A DNA stretch of 64,000 nt from Coxiella-like endosymbiont (GTDB lineage: Bacteria > Pseudomonadota > Gammaproteobacteria > Coxiellales > Coxiellaceae), in contig NZ_CP084737.1 of the NCBI RefSeq assembly GCF_024730665.1, positions 186,001 through 250,000 on the forward strand, given 5' to 3'. Below are positions 42,337-52,127 of the stretch, piece after piece. Position numbers and translations under genes: made by a program. The first letter of the stretch is position 1, and each line of letters opens with the position of its first letter. The notes below the pieces were generated by a model, which searched no databases, was not told the origin of the DNA, and saw nothing but the letters and a program-made list of their open reading frames with translations.

Positions 42337-42788
42337 TGTTTACTGATTATACGTCAGACAACCTTAGATACGAAATGCAACAGAACTACAATTGTGAAGA
42401 TACCTTATAGTGAAGCGGTTTTATGAGATTAAAGAGAAATAGCAGATTTTTATCTGTTTTTATTCTACGGTTTTGCAGCAGCAGAACAGCAAGCTTATGT
42501 CAATGCGGCATATCATTTAACAACTTACAAAATGCCTCTAAGAAAACCACAACAAATATTGGTTAAGAGTTTTATTTGTCGAATTTCTTAATACAGGGAT
42601 GTCACAACATATCTCCAAGTAAGATCTGTCGTCTTTAAATGAAAGAAAATGTTACAATGCTAAATTAATTGAAACTGACAGCAGCTCTTCTTGCAACATT
42701 TTTGGAGTATGCTAGTGAATCAGCGAAGTCAATTTCTAGCTGCAACTAGTTGATATCTTAAAAACAAACTCAATAAGGAGCGATCAAA
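42337..42788. other. gene-free stretch
   Basis: About 450 bp between the ThiF/MoeB-like gene and bcp. No gene or RNA is recognised. Confidence 0.45.
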
Positions 42789-43250
42789 ATGGCTAATGAA
42801 GTAGGCCAAAAAGCTACCGATTTTAAACTACCTACTGATGAAGGTAAATTCTTATCACTTAAAGTTTTAGAAGGCAAGAAAGTTATTTTGTATTTTTATC
42901 CGAAGGATAATACGCCTGGTTGTACAAAGGAAGCCTGCGCTTTTCGGGATAGTTGGTCTAATTTAGAAAAAATTGGTGCTACAGTAATTGGTATTTCAAG
43001 AGATAGCGTTAATTCGCATCAGGCTTTTAAATCAAAATACAACTTACCATTTACCCTATTATCAGATAAGGAGAGCAATGTGTGCGAACGTTATGGCGTT
43101 TTGATAGATAAAAGTCTATTTGGGAAAAAATATAAAAGCATTGAACGTACCACTTTTTTGATTAATGAAGCAGGAATTATTTCAGCAGTTTGGCGGAAAG
43201 TTAAGGTGAATGGTCATGTAGCAGAAGTCCTTAAAAAATTAATCTCTTAA
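42789..43250 (+). CDS. bcp: thiol peroxidase Bcp (peroxiredoxin)
   Basis: Reduces hydrogen peroxide and organic hydroperoxides with thioredoxin. The 153-residue protein has FYPKDNTPGCTKEACAFRD with peroxidatic Cys45 and a resolving cysteine candidate at 50, as in the atypical two-Cys BCP group. AAGGAG lies upstream of the ATG. It appears intact and is the last gene before the 2.2-kb desert. Confidence 0.95.
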   Translation: MANEVGQKATDFKLPTDEGKFLSLKVLEGKKVILYFYPKDNTPGCTKEACAFRDSWSNLEKIGATVIGISRDSVNSHQAFKSKYNLPFTLLSDKESNVCERYGVLIDKSLFGKKYKSIERTTFLINEAGIISAVWRKVKVNGHVAEVLKKLIS

Positions 43251-43631
43251 TTAGTTTCAATTAAAGAGAAGAGCTATAGAGCTTGATAAAATTTTCCTTT
43301 AAATTGTTTTTTACTCGTCTGGAGGTAAACTGGACAGTTACCCTTATTTAAACCTATGAGGTTCTTCATTGTAAAACTGGCAGAATAAATTAATTTTAAG
43401 ACTAGGATAACTGTGCTTTAACGTTTTTGTCGCTTGCACTGTAATATCCGGAATCTGCCCTATTGTAAAGTGTGGTTATCTGGTAGGTTTGGAATAATAA
43501 TATCTCTTTTTTAAGAGTTGAAGATTATGGAGTTAACGGATAATGTTTTGAATTTCTCATGTTAATACTAAGAATCTGCCATTTTTCTAGCTCTTTCAAA
43601 GTTAACAGCATGCTAATCAAATAAATACTAT

Positions 43632-43697
43632 CGACTATAGTGGGTTCTTTCTACTATAAGTAGTTGATTATAGTAGCAAGTTAACCCACTATAGTCG
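43632..43697. repeat. nested hairpin
   Basis: A 15-bp perfect outer stem (CGACTATAGTGGGTT at 43632-43646 with its complement at 43683-43697) encloses an inner 8-bp stem (CTACTATA at 43651-43658, TATAGTAG at 43669-43676). No protein gene is near, so it may be a structured RNA or a relic of a mobile palindromic element. Confidence 0.65.
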
Positions 43698-43742
43698 TGG
43701 GAATAATCTACAGGAAAAGCATTTCTCAAAAACGATCCCGAT

Positions 43743-43772
43743 AAATTTTAATTACTAAAATTTTAATTACTA
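43743..43772. repeat. 15-bp tandem duplication
   Basis: AAATTTTAATTACTA occurs twice in direct succession (43743-43757 and 43758-43772). Confidence 0.75.
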
Positions 43773-43851
43773 TTAAATTGAAGTAAAATGTCTTGCATTT
43801 TTAAATTTCATCAAAAAAACCTAACTTAACCGAAGAGAAGCTAAAATTACC

Positions 43852-43886
43852 GTATTAATAGTATTAATAAGATAGTATTAATAAGA
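43852..43886. repeat. 14-bp period tandem repeat
   Basis: GTATTAATAAGA occurs at 43861-43872 and 43875-43886, with a partial copy GTATTAATA at 43852-43860. Confidence 0.7.
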
Positions 43887-44390
43887 CGATAAATAAGAAA
43901 AAACGAATATTTGGTTTTCCATTGCAATAAATTCGCTCTCGCTTTTGTGTAACGGAACGGCTGTTCTTGATTGAGAAACAAAAGTAGCATGATCTCTCCT
44001 TCATCGTTTAGCAGCGAGGAAGATAATCTTTTCTAATATTTAAGTGTTTTTTGTTTTTCTCGAGTGGCGCTATTATGAATAGCAAAACAATTTAATTTAT
44101 ATTCTTTGCATAATTTTCTGTAGTCATTATTTTATCTTATCTTATTGTTTATTTTCCTAGGGTGCATTAATATATTCTTTTCTTTTAAAAGAAAGGTGAC
44201 ATTTCTTCATCTAATCTTCATCTAACAGATCAATATATTGTTAAAAATATTATTTATTAAATACCTGAAAGTATACTTTACTATAAAACAAAACCAGACT
44301 AAAATAAAAAATAATCACTTTAATTCATTTATTTTTGCTCGTTACAAGAATAATTGAGATTAAATTTCTTACTAAAAGATTAAAATCTTA

Positions 44391-44514
44391 AGTTGTCTGT
44401 ACTCTTAGAAGAGATAAAGATTATTTGAGAGCGTCATAATAAGATAATTGGATCCAATTATCTTATTATGACGCTCTCAAATAATCTTTATCTCTTCTAA
44501 GAGTACAGACAACT
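44391..44514. repeat. 124-bp perfect palindrome without spacer
   Basis: The two 62-bp arms (44391-44452 and 44453-44514) are exact reverse complements, checked base by base, and meet at a central GGATCC. Symmetry ends abruptly at both sides (44390 A against 44515 C). It encodes nothing recognisable. Confidence 0.95.
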
Positions 44515-45425
44515 CATTATAAAAAAATAAATTTTCGGATTAAAATGTTTCATGATTATTCTCTCTTTTTATTGTAAATAGGCTTTATAATAATTTATCC
44601 CCCTAAGACAATTAACTATTATAAAATAAAAGATAAGTGAAGAAGAAAAGATTCAAGCCTTGTGTACAGACAAATCTCGTTTTTAAAAGTCAAGCAATAA
44701 AATCCGTATAACTGCTATCACATAACGCTTCTTCCGTTCAAATTAAAACTATGTTTAGTGTGTTTAGTATCTAGAAAAATGATGAAGCAAACAAAGATAC
44801 TAGAATGGCAACTAATAAATAGATCGCTGTCAAATTTATCTAGAAAATTCTGGAAAAAGGAATCGAAATAGTTCTATTAATGGGCAACCATTAGGTAAGT
44901 TGATTTCACGAATTATGGCTGAGAATAAAAACTATGAACATATAAGATACACTTTCGATAAATGTACTACTCACGATAAGAAAAACTTTTCCGCAAACAT
45001 TTTATAATTTCTGCAACAGGCAATGTTGCTTCTGTTTTCAATATCACAAAAATATCACTCTCGAGAATGTGTAAACGGATGCATAAGCGTATATCAGCAA
45101 GAAAAATGCCAAAAAAGATCTTCTTCCCTAAGAAAAAATCGTTGGATAGAGAAAAAAAGAAATATTAAAATCACCTAAAAAATCAGGAAAGGATAAATAG
45201 TCCTATTTGATGATGAAAAGACTAATAAGAAATATACCGTTTCATTTTATGATAGTTTCTATAAAACTCGCTTTTTCCTAATGACGATGGTTATGAACTG
45301 AATCTACTTTACTTTTCTAGTTGAGCAATAGCTTGATAATATTGCCGCGATAGAGCGCCGTTTGGGAAATTTAGCAAGAACGATAGCAATAACCACCATG
45401 GTAGGAAGGTAATTTAAAAAAAGTG

Positions 45426-45788
45426 TGGAGGCGGCGGGAATTGAACCCGCGTCCGCAAGTCTAACTCACCTTTGATTCTACATGCTTAGCAGCGTCTATT
45501 ATTTGACTGACAACTACTCGACGTGCAGAGAAAATTGACAGCGAGCCCTTTTATTTGACTTGCCTTTAAATCATTGGGCTATGATGTAAGGCAGAGCCTA
45601 CATATATGACCGCTGATAAGGACCTATAAGCGAATCCTAACAACGGAAGAAGCATTATGCGTAAGCTTCTTGGAGATAATTGCTATCGTTTGCAACTATT
45701 TTTTTGCAACTGATTGATTTACGAGCCTACGTCGCCGGCTCGGCATGCGTCTCAGGTTTTAGGACCTACGTCGAAGCCTGTCGCCCCC
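45426..45788 (-). ncRNA. ssrA: transfer-messenger RNA (tmRNA)
   Basis: Rescues stalled ribosomes with SmpB. The 5' end GGGGGCGAC pairs with the 3' acceptor strand CGCCTCC, and the T arm reads GCGGGTTCAATTCCCGC. The tag reading frame gives GCA as resume codon and encodes ANDSNYLQEAYA before TAA, at about 45655-45693. This tag is the one I remember for Coxiella burnetii. The CCA end is not encoded. Length about 363 nt. smpB lies upstream on the same strand. Confidence 0.95.
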
Positions 45789-46104
45789 TATGGAACAACT
45801 CTGATTATAATCAGCTAGCTAGCTTTGTAAACTACTTATAAAAACGTCTTACATATCCACGGCGTATATATAGGGTTCTTTTATTAACATATTGTAATAT
45901 ATATAGTTTTTCATCAGCTCTCCAAAAATGGTAAGCAGAGAAGCTGACTATGTGATAAAGTGCCCTTAAGTATGCATCGCAGCATTGATATCGAATTTCC
46001 GTATGTTGCTCTGACTAAGATCGGGCAGCGTTTTGCCAGTTCTTAGCAATGGTTTCATCAAAATTTGTCTTATCGTAAACTGTGCAGATGAAGTCAAATT
46101 TCTC
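45789..46104. other. spacer between smpB and ssrA
   Basis: About 320 bp holding the ssrA promoter. The minus-strand frame overlapping smpB (45966-46232) is a shadow. Confidence 0.55.
45804..45831 (-). promoter_or_regulatory. strong putative sigma70 promoter of ssrA
   Basis: On the minus strand TTTACA (45831-45826) and a perfect TATAAT (45809-45804) are 16 bp apart, with the mature tmRNA 5' end 16 bp downstream. Confidence 0.7.
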
Positions 46105-46611
46105 TTACGAATGGAAGGAAGCTCGTTTTCTATTTCCATGAGATTGCAATACCTGATGTTTTTTACGTTCCCATTCACGGCGTTTAATAGTTTCGCGTTT
46201 ATCCTGCATCTTTTTGCCTTTAGCAAGCGCAATTTCTACTTTTATATTGTTTTTATGCCAATGTAAATCAAGTGGTACCATCGTCAAGCCTCTTTTTTGA
46301 ACAGCGCCAAAAAATTTTTCAATTTCACTTCTGTTTAAAAGCAGCTTACGTGAGCGCTTAGGGTCGGCTTTAATATATTCAGCCACATTGGAAGTTGGAG
46401 AAAAATGAGCCCCGATCAGCCATGCTTCGCCTCCTTTAAAAACTATATAACTATCGCGCAACTGCACCCTCCCCGCGCGAATACTTTTAACTTCCCAGCC
46501 TTTTAGTACTAATCCAGCTTCAAAATGCTGTTCAATATGATAATCGTAGAATGCCTTCTTATTTTGGGCAATAAGGTGGGGAGCGGGCTTTTTTGTGATT
46601 TGCTTGTTCAT
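46105..46611 (-). CDS. smpB: SsrA-binding protein SmpB
   Basis: Binds tmRNA and brings it to stalled ribosomes. The protein shows NKKAFYDYHIEQHFEAGLVL, GWEVKSIRAGRVQLRDSY, AHFSPTSN and LALAKGKK-like sequence (IALAKGKKMQDKRETIKRREW), all SmpB hallmarks. At 168 residues it has the normal length. It lies upstream of ssrA on the same strand, and diverges from ratA with a 27-bp gap. Confidence 0.96.
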   Translation of the reverse strand: MNKQITKKPAPHLIAQNKKAFYDYHIEQHFEAGLVLKGWEVKSIRAGRVQLRDSYIVFKGGEAWLIGAHFSPTSNVAEYIKADPKRSRKLLLNRSEIEKFFGAVQKRGLTMVPLDLHWHKNNIKVEIALAKGKKMQDKRETIKRREWERKKHQVLQSHGNRKRASFHS

Positions 46612-46638
46612 GATGTTTAGTTATACTACCGAAGCTAT

Positions 46639-47091
46639 ATGCCTAATATCAATAAAACTAAAACTGTGTTCTATAGCGAAAAACAAATGTACGAGTTAGT
46701 TAATGACGTCGCATCGTACTCAAAATTCGTTCCTTTTTGCAGCAATAGCCAAATTGACAACCATACCCCAGATGAAATACGCGCCACCCTCTCATTTTCT
46801 CGTGGAGTTCTTCATAAATCCTTCACGACATTAAACCGACTCCAACCGCATAAAATGATAGAAATCCGTTTGATTAACGGCCCTTTTAAACAACTTAGGG
46901 GATTTTGGCAGTTTGAGTCTTTGGTAGGACATAATCAATGTCGTGTTTCATTAGACCTGGAGTTTGAATTTACTTCACGATGGTTCACCTTAATGTTTGG
47001 ACCACTGTTTAGTGAGGTGGTAATCATGTTAGTTGATTCGTTTTGCAAACGTGCAGATACGATTTATGGTGAAAAAAATGATTTATATTAG
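46639..47091 (+). CDS. ratA: RatA/Coq10-type START domain protein
   Basis: Small START-domain protein of the polyketide cyclase family. In E. coli, RatA was reported to block 70S association, and eukaryotic Coq10 homologues bind ubiquinone, so its role here is open. The 150-residue protein reads YSEKQMYELVNDVASYSKFVPFCSNS, the family signature. It overlaps rnfH by 14 bp in the usual ratA-rnfH pair next to smpB. Confidence 0.9.
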   Translation: MPNINKTKTVFYSEKQMYELVNDVASYSKFVPFCSNSQIDNHTPDEIRATLSFSRGVLHKSFTTLNRLQPHKMIEIRLINGPFKQLRGFWQFESLVGHNQCRVSLDLEFEFTSRWFTLMFGPLFSEVVIMLVDSFCKRADTIYGEKNDLY

Positions 47092-47383
47092 CGTTGCTTA
47101 TGCTACTCCTGAAAAACAGATTGAGATTCCTTTAGTTGTTGAAGAAAGCTGTACAGCTGCTCTTGCTATTAAACGTTCCGGTATTTTGCAACAATTTTCA
47201 GAAATTAATTTAGCCACCGCGATTGTCGGTATTTATAGTAAACGTACTGTGCTCGAGGCAAATTTGGGTGATGGAGATCGCATAGAAATCTATCGTCCTT
47301 TATGCATTGATCCTAAAGAAGCCCGATTATTAAGATCGAAACGCGGGGGGCGACGAAGAAGCACCCCATTGCCTCCCAATTAA
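47078..47383 (+). CDS. rnfH: RnfH family Ubiquitin-like protein (UPF0125, RatB)
   Basis: A small beta-grasp protein of unknown function. Sequence ISVAYATPEKQIEIPLVVEESCTAALAIKRSGI and GDRIEIYRPLCIDPKEARLLR is typical of the family, which ends in a basic tail (RGGRRR). The ATG at 47078 is chosen by homology; the frame stays open upstream inside ratA. About 101 residues. It converges on bamE. Confidence 0.92.
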   Translation: MIYISVAYATPEKQIEIPLVVEESCTAALAIKRSGILQQFSEINLATAIVGIYSKRTVLEANLGDGDRIEIYRPLCIDPKEARLLRSKRGGRRRSTPLPPN

Positions 47384-47441
47384 TAGGCATTTTAATTTTA
47401 AATTAGAGAATCTCTCGCCCCCACATAAGAATTAGGTAAGA

Positions 47442-47768
47442 CTATCGATGCTGCAATTTTATTTTTTCTGTACAGAAATTAGTAACTCGATTATTGCTCA
47501 AATAAATAATTAAATGAAGAGATTGCATTTTTCTGCGACCTGCTTGAAAAGTATAAACGTACACGAGGCGATCATCTGCGTAAATATTGACAAGGATGGG
47601 ATCTCCAAGCAAGGAGCGTACTTTAGATTTTGACATCCCTTTATGTAGAGTATTCAATTCTCTGTCTGTAATAATATTTCCTTGTTGAACTGAAGGGTGA
47701 TAAACGCAGGCTGTTGACGTAAATAAAAAATAAATGATCAGCGAGGTGATGGTGATGATGCGTCGCAT
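47442..47768 (-). CDS. bamE: outer membrane assembly lipoprotein BamE
   Basis: Accessory lipoprotein of the BAM complex that inserts outer membrane beta-barrels. A hydrophobic signal peptide ends in STAC with lipidated Cys21 (the -3 residue is Ser, less usual than Leu). Then come the SmpA/OmlA-fold features LHKGMSKSKVRSLLGDPILVN and VYVYTFQAGRR. 108 residues. It diverges from fur, the standard arrangement in gammaproteobacteria. Confidence 0.93.
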   Translation of the reverse strand: MRRIITITSLIIYFLFTSTACVYHPSVQQGNIITDRELNTLHKGMSKSKVRSLLGDPILVNIYADDRLVYVYTFQAGRRKMQSLHLIIYLSNNRVTNFCTEKIKLQHR

Positions 47769-47901
47769 AAGAAGCTCCTACTGATGTATCGGAAAATAGA
47801 TTGGGATTATATCGTATCTGTTATCGAATGCCACTTATGCTAAAATTATCGGCGCCCACTTGTGAAGTGATGCGCTTTTTAAGTTAATAGGAGAGTTTTC
47901 A

Positions 47902-48321
47902 TTGGGAGATCAAGAATTAAGAAAAGCTGGTCTTAAAGTTACTTTGCCGCGTGCCAAAATACTGAAGATATTAGAAAGTGCAGAGCCTCATCATATGAGC
48001 GCTGAAGATGTTTATCGAAAATTAGTAAACATGGGAGAAGATATAGGACTTGCGACTGTGTATCGCGTACTTACGCAGTTTGAAGCAGCAGGGCTTGTAA
48101 AACGGCATAATTTCGAGGGCAACCATTCGATTTTTGAAATTGACCAGCGAGAACATCACGATCATTTAGTTTGTGTGAATTGTGGTAAAGTGGAAGAGTT
48201 TTTCGATGATATTATAGAAAACTGTCAAGTTGAGATTGCTAAGCAATCAAAATTTAAAATGACCTATCATAATTTAACGATCTATGGTATTTGCCAAGTA
48301 TGTGAGGAACGCACTTTCTAA
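47902..48321 (+). CDS. fur: ferric uptake regulator Fur
   Basis: Iron-responsive repressor. The 139-residue protein has the winged-helix region KVTLPRAKILKILE and GLATVYRVLTQFEAAGLV, the metal-site sequence REHHDHLVCVNCGKVEEF with Cys91 and Cys94, and a second pair CQVC at 131-134. It starts with TTG after TAGGAGAG. recN, which usually follows fur, is missing here. Confidence 0.95.
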   Translation: MGDQELRKAGLKVTLPRAKILKILESAEPHHMSAEDVYRKLVNMGEDIGLATVYRVLTQFEAAGLVKRHNFEGNHSIFEIDQREHHDHLVCVNCGKVEEFFDDIIENCQVEIAKQSKFKMTYHNLTIYGICQVCEERTF

Positions 48322-49144
48322 AAATAATCGATTAAATAAGGGAATAAAATAAAGACTCTTCAAAAAAATATGATTTTTCCGTTGAGGTTTTTATCTCTAA
48401 ATTGATGTTGTCAATGAATCATTATGTGCCTTAACCTTAATTAAGTCGTTTCTATCAGGTTAGGGAAAGAACGATAATAATTTAATCTTCCTGAGAAAGA
48501 TATAAGGATAGGCAAATGAGCTTGAATCCTTTCTTATTCATTTATATCTTTGTTTTATAACGGTTAATTTTGTTAGAATGTATAAACTTATACTACTCTC
48601 GTTAAATAATAGCAACAATGAAACCCTAAAAATCCATGAAACTGCGAAATAGTTGGACAGCTGTTAGTTAGGAAAAAACGCAAGTGATGAAAAACAACGT
48701 TCCTACAAAAAGTAACCCCCATAAAAAACGCTCTCAGAAGCTTCATCTAAAATTTTCCTGAAAATTGTGCGGCTTTATACTACTTTATCAAAAAAGAAAA
48801 TGGTTTGTATTTTTTGGTACCTCCGCCAGTTTACTCTTCGAAAATTAAAAATAAAACAATCTTATTCATTTGTTTGTTCAGTTACCTAGTTAAGATTAGA
48901 TAGATTTTCACTTGTAGACAATACGACGAATAATATTGCTATCTTCCGAAGTGCGGCATCAAGCCATGTTTTTTACTTCGATATCGTCGAAATTGTAAAG
49001 CACAAGCCAATGTTAACACCGATTAACACCGGTACGAACAAGGATGTTGGAGCCCACTAAACAAACGGGCGTCAATAATAGCGCCTTCCTCTCACCTGTT
49101 TTTCTGGTGAGTATATAAAATTTAGATTAGACATAGAGAGCATC
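48322..49144. other. 0.8-kb gap at the usual recN position
   Basis: In many gammaproteobacteria fur is followed by recN. I looked for RecN motifs (Walker A, SGGE signature, Walker B) and saw none. The region is AT-rich and appears to be the residue of a deleted gene. Confidence 0.5.
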
Positions 49145-50030
49145 CTACACCTTCGGGGTATACTTTTCCCAATCTAGTTTACGACGTAATATGTCGTAGT
49201 AATTGTAGTCTCGGGGATGAATTAAGCGCAGTGAATGTCGGTATTTGTTGATATGAATACTCCCTTCTGGCAAGAGAGGCACGCGAGGCTGTCCATCGTG
49301 ACTAATGTACGGTGACACATCATTTTTGTGTGAAATATTTATTTTTATTTTGCTATTACCATCTATTACAATAGGGCGACTGCTTAATGCATGGGGAAAC
49401 ATGGGGACTAAAGCGACAGCGTCTAGTTTGGGATGCAAAATGGGTCCACCACCCGATAATGCATAAGCAGTTGAACCTGTAGGCGTGGCGACGATCAATC
49501 CATCAGCGCGTTGATGACAGACAAATTCATCATTAATATAAATATCAAATTCAATCATTTTTGCGATATCGCCTGGTAATAACACGACATCATTGAGAGC
49601 AATTCCTTGTGCGATTATTCTGTTACTATGTTTGGCCTTCATATCCAATAAGAAACGCGTCTCTTCTTTGTAATTTCCTTTTAAAATATTTTCAATTTTT
49701 TAAATTCATTAGGTGGGATATCTGTCAAAAATCCCAGTCGTCCGCGATTAATGCCTAATACTGGAAGCCCTTGTGGGACCGCAATCTGCGCTGCATTTAA
49801 TAAGCTGCCGTCACCACCAACTACGATTAGCAAGTCTATTTTTTCTTTTAATTGTTCTGCGGGGATAATGGGTAACTGATGCATTTTAATCGTGTGAGCC
49901 ACATTCTTTTCGAGAATAACTTCTTTTTCAAAGAAAGCAGATAATCAACAAGCGCAGAGAGTGTTTCTGGCACTCCATTAAATCCTTCGCGCCCCATCAA
50001 AGCGATTCGATTAAATGATAGCTTTTCCAT
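49145..50030 (-). pseudogene. nadK: nadK, NAD kinase, two frameshifts
   Basis: Phosphorylates NAD to NADP. Three frame segments line up: [16 protein letters not shown], then [14 protein letters not shown] and [10 protein letters not shown], then [28 protein letters not shown] and ISHDGQP. One base is needed near 49930-49938 (a short T run on the coding strand) and one in the A6 run on the coding strand (plus T6, 49696-49701). Restored length is 295 residues, normal for NadK. NAD kinase is essential in most bacteria and all motifs are intact. Confidence 0.9.
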
Positions 50031-51518
50031 AACGCCTGAGGATAACTATTTTATCATGAGAATTCTACATTAAATAAAATAATTAGCTTATCCCTTCATT
50101 TCATTCTGTTACTTACGGTAAAAGTCGGTAAGGTAATTGACTTCTAATAGTATCTTGGCTTCTAGGTAAAGCCATTAAGGGCAAAATAAAAATTTTTCAA
50201 AAAAAATTTACTTTCCTTCTCAGAAACTCTATTTAAAATAAATGCATGTTTTTATCTGAAATTAATTAAAATGCGAATAGGTGTAACACTATAGGAGAAT
50301 AAATTGGGATAGAACAAAGTTTATATGATTGCAATTATTTATATGATTGCAATTAGATTTGATCTTTGGTTATCTTGACGATTAATTTTTTTATTTTTTA
50401 AATTTTTTTCGAAATTTAATCTGTACTCACGCCTCTTGTGAATCTCTGAATTAGTTTTTATAAAAAATGACGATAAAAATAGTCAATCGTTCGATCAGTA
50501 TTTTGCATAATATCAACTCCTGTTATATTGTTGACATAAGTACAAAAAGAATAGGCAGCCATTTATACTTGGGACTGAGATCAGCAACTTGGAATAAAAT
50601 TTGGATGAGATAATCTAAAATGTTATGCAAAAAAAGCTGCTTATTTTGTCGGAGTATTTATAGGTTTATTTGAAAATGATTCGGTTTAGTTTTACTAATT
50701 TTGGGAACTAGATCTTAAAATGCGATAATTGGTAAGAATTTTTTAAAAAATTTTATAAAAATATTTATCTTGATGTTAGAGAGTCTTAGTTTAGGCATAA
50801 TATAGTTAGCACTACTCTAGTTGTACTACGCCGAGGGAGCAGCGACATATAAGCAATAGTTTTTATCATTTGCTTAGTTGAAAATTTTTATTTTATTATC
50901 GCCAGTTTATTTGTTGCCATAGTGGTAGCCGTTTGTAATATTTAGTTTTAAAGCTTAATTGAGACGATAAACGAAAAGGTTCAAAAGTGTTTTAGAAAAG
51001 AAAATAAGATAGAAACTTTTTTCTGGGAAGATGAATTATAGATCGGAGACTGAGAGCAAAATAAGCATGATAGCCACTGAAAAAACGGCTACTACGTTTA
51101 TATTTATAATTCATAATGAATACCGGGTGCTAAAAAATTACGATATTGTTTTTTGCTGCAAGGGCAAACAGAGTAACGTGATTCATTACGAGATGCCAAT
51201 TCTCAGATTTTGAAACAGCAGAAATTAAACAGACTACAAAAATTCTCTACCGACTTTGAGAATGAGATAATACGCTTCCGAGATATGGGTCTTAAAACAG
51301 CAGGTGCTTTTTTATTTGTGGATATTATTTAGTTATTATTGAGATCCAGATCTAGTCAGATTATGGTAGATAAGAGAACTACTGAAACAGGATAATTAAG
51401 TAAGCGGTAGCAGACTTACTTGAATCAGATGGATGGATGGATGTAGATTTATGGCGAAATTTTACAGAAAACCAAATTTTATTGTAGTATTTAATGCTTG
51501 ACGAGCGGAGAAATAAGA
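50031..51518. other. 1.5-kb gene-free region between nadK and grpE
   Basis: Divergent spacer far longer than usual. No recognised gene; the 60-codon plus frame at 51031-51213 has no signature. It contains an 18-bp period tandem repeat at 50321-50355 and GGAT repeats near 51430. No convincing heat-shock promoter is seen before grpE. Confidence 0.5.
50321..50355. repeat. 18-bp period tandem duplication
   Basis: TTATATGATTGCAATTA occurs at 50321-50337 and again at 50339-50355. Confidence 0.75.
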
Positions 51519-52127
51519 ATGAGTAAAAATGATAAAACTATATCTGAACACAAGAATAAGTGTGAAAAAAAGATTGAAACAGAGGAAAAGGAGGTCAAAG
51601 TAGAGGAGGATACTCAGCCTGAAATAGAGTCTCCCCTAGAAGAGCCTGAGTTGCCCAGCCGTGAGAAATTGGAAGAACAATTAATTGATTTGGAACACAA
51701 AGTAGAGGAATATAAAAATCAATTCCTTCGTGCCAAAGCTGAAATAGATAATTTACGTAAAAGAACGGAGCGAGAAAAATCTGATGCGATAAAATATGGC
51801 ACAAGTCAATTGCTCACTGACCTTCTTCCTGTCGTTGACAGTTTAATACATGGCCTCAAAAGCCTTGGATCACAAGATCCGTGCGCTAAAAATATGCGAG
51901 AGGGTATGAGCTTAACATTAGATTTACTTCACAAAATATTAGTCAAACATGGTGTCGAAGTTATTGATCCTCAATCTGGTGATTTTTTCAACCCTGAATT
52001 CCATGAAGCCATGTCGATTCAAAAAATTCTCACTGCAAAAGCTAACACCATCGCTCAGGTTATACAAAAGGGTTATCGACTCAATGGTCGAGTTTTGAGA
52101 GCAGCAAGAGTGATAGTTGTTGGTTAG
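51519..52127 (+). CDS. grpE: nucleotide exchange factor GrpE
   Basis: Releases ADP from DnaK. A charged, Glu/Lys-rich N-terminal segment leads into the long helix (EKLEEQLIDLEHKVEEYKNQ, AKAEIDNLRKRTEREKSDA) and the beta domain with GVEVIDPQSGDFFNPEFHEAMS and GYRLNGRVLRAARVIV. 202 residues. The ATG at 51519 with GGAG upstream is chosen. It lies 0.5 kb before dnaK. Confidence 0.94.
   Translation: MSKNDKTISEHKNKCEKKIETEEKEVKVEEDTQPEIESPLEEPELPSREKLEEQLIDLEHKVEEYKNQFLRAKAEIDNLRKRTEREKSDAIKYGTSQLLTDLLPVVDSLIHGLKSLGSQDPCAKNMREGMSLTLDLLHKILVKHGVEVIDPQSGDFFNPEFHEAMSIQKILTAKANTIAQVIQKGYRLNGRVLRAARVIVVG

Larger units (their letters stand above)
43251..45425. other. 2.2-kb gene desert with several repeats
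   Basis: The longest gene-free region of the window, very AT-rich, with no credible open frame on either strand. It contains a nested hairpin (43632-43697), short tandem duplications (43743-43772, 43852-43886, 44205-44226) and a 124-bp perfect palindrome (44391-44514). It ends at the 3' end of ssrA. Confidence 0.6.

Noticed and set aside
44391-44514. Terminal inverted repeats of an insertion sequence
   Set aside because: There is no transposase between or beside the arms; they touch with zero spacer.
43251-45425. CRISPR array in the repeat-rich desert
   Set aside because: The repeats are adjacent duplications or inverted repeats of different sequence, with no regular spacers and no cas genes nearby.
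45966-46232. 88-codon minus-strand frame overlapping smpB
   Set aside because: It is a shadow of smpB in another frame; SmpB itself is unambiguous.
51031-51213. 60-codon plus-strand frame upstream of grpE
   Set aside because: No signature or ribosome binding site; lies in a long eroded spacer.
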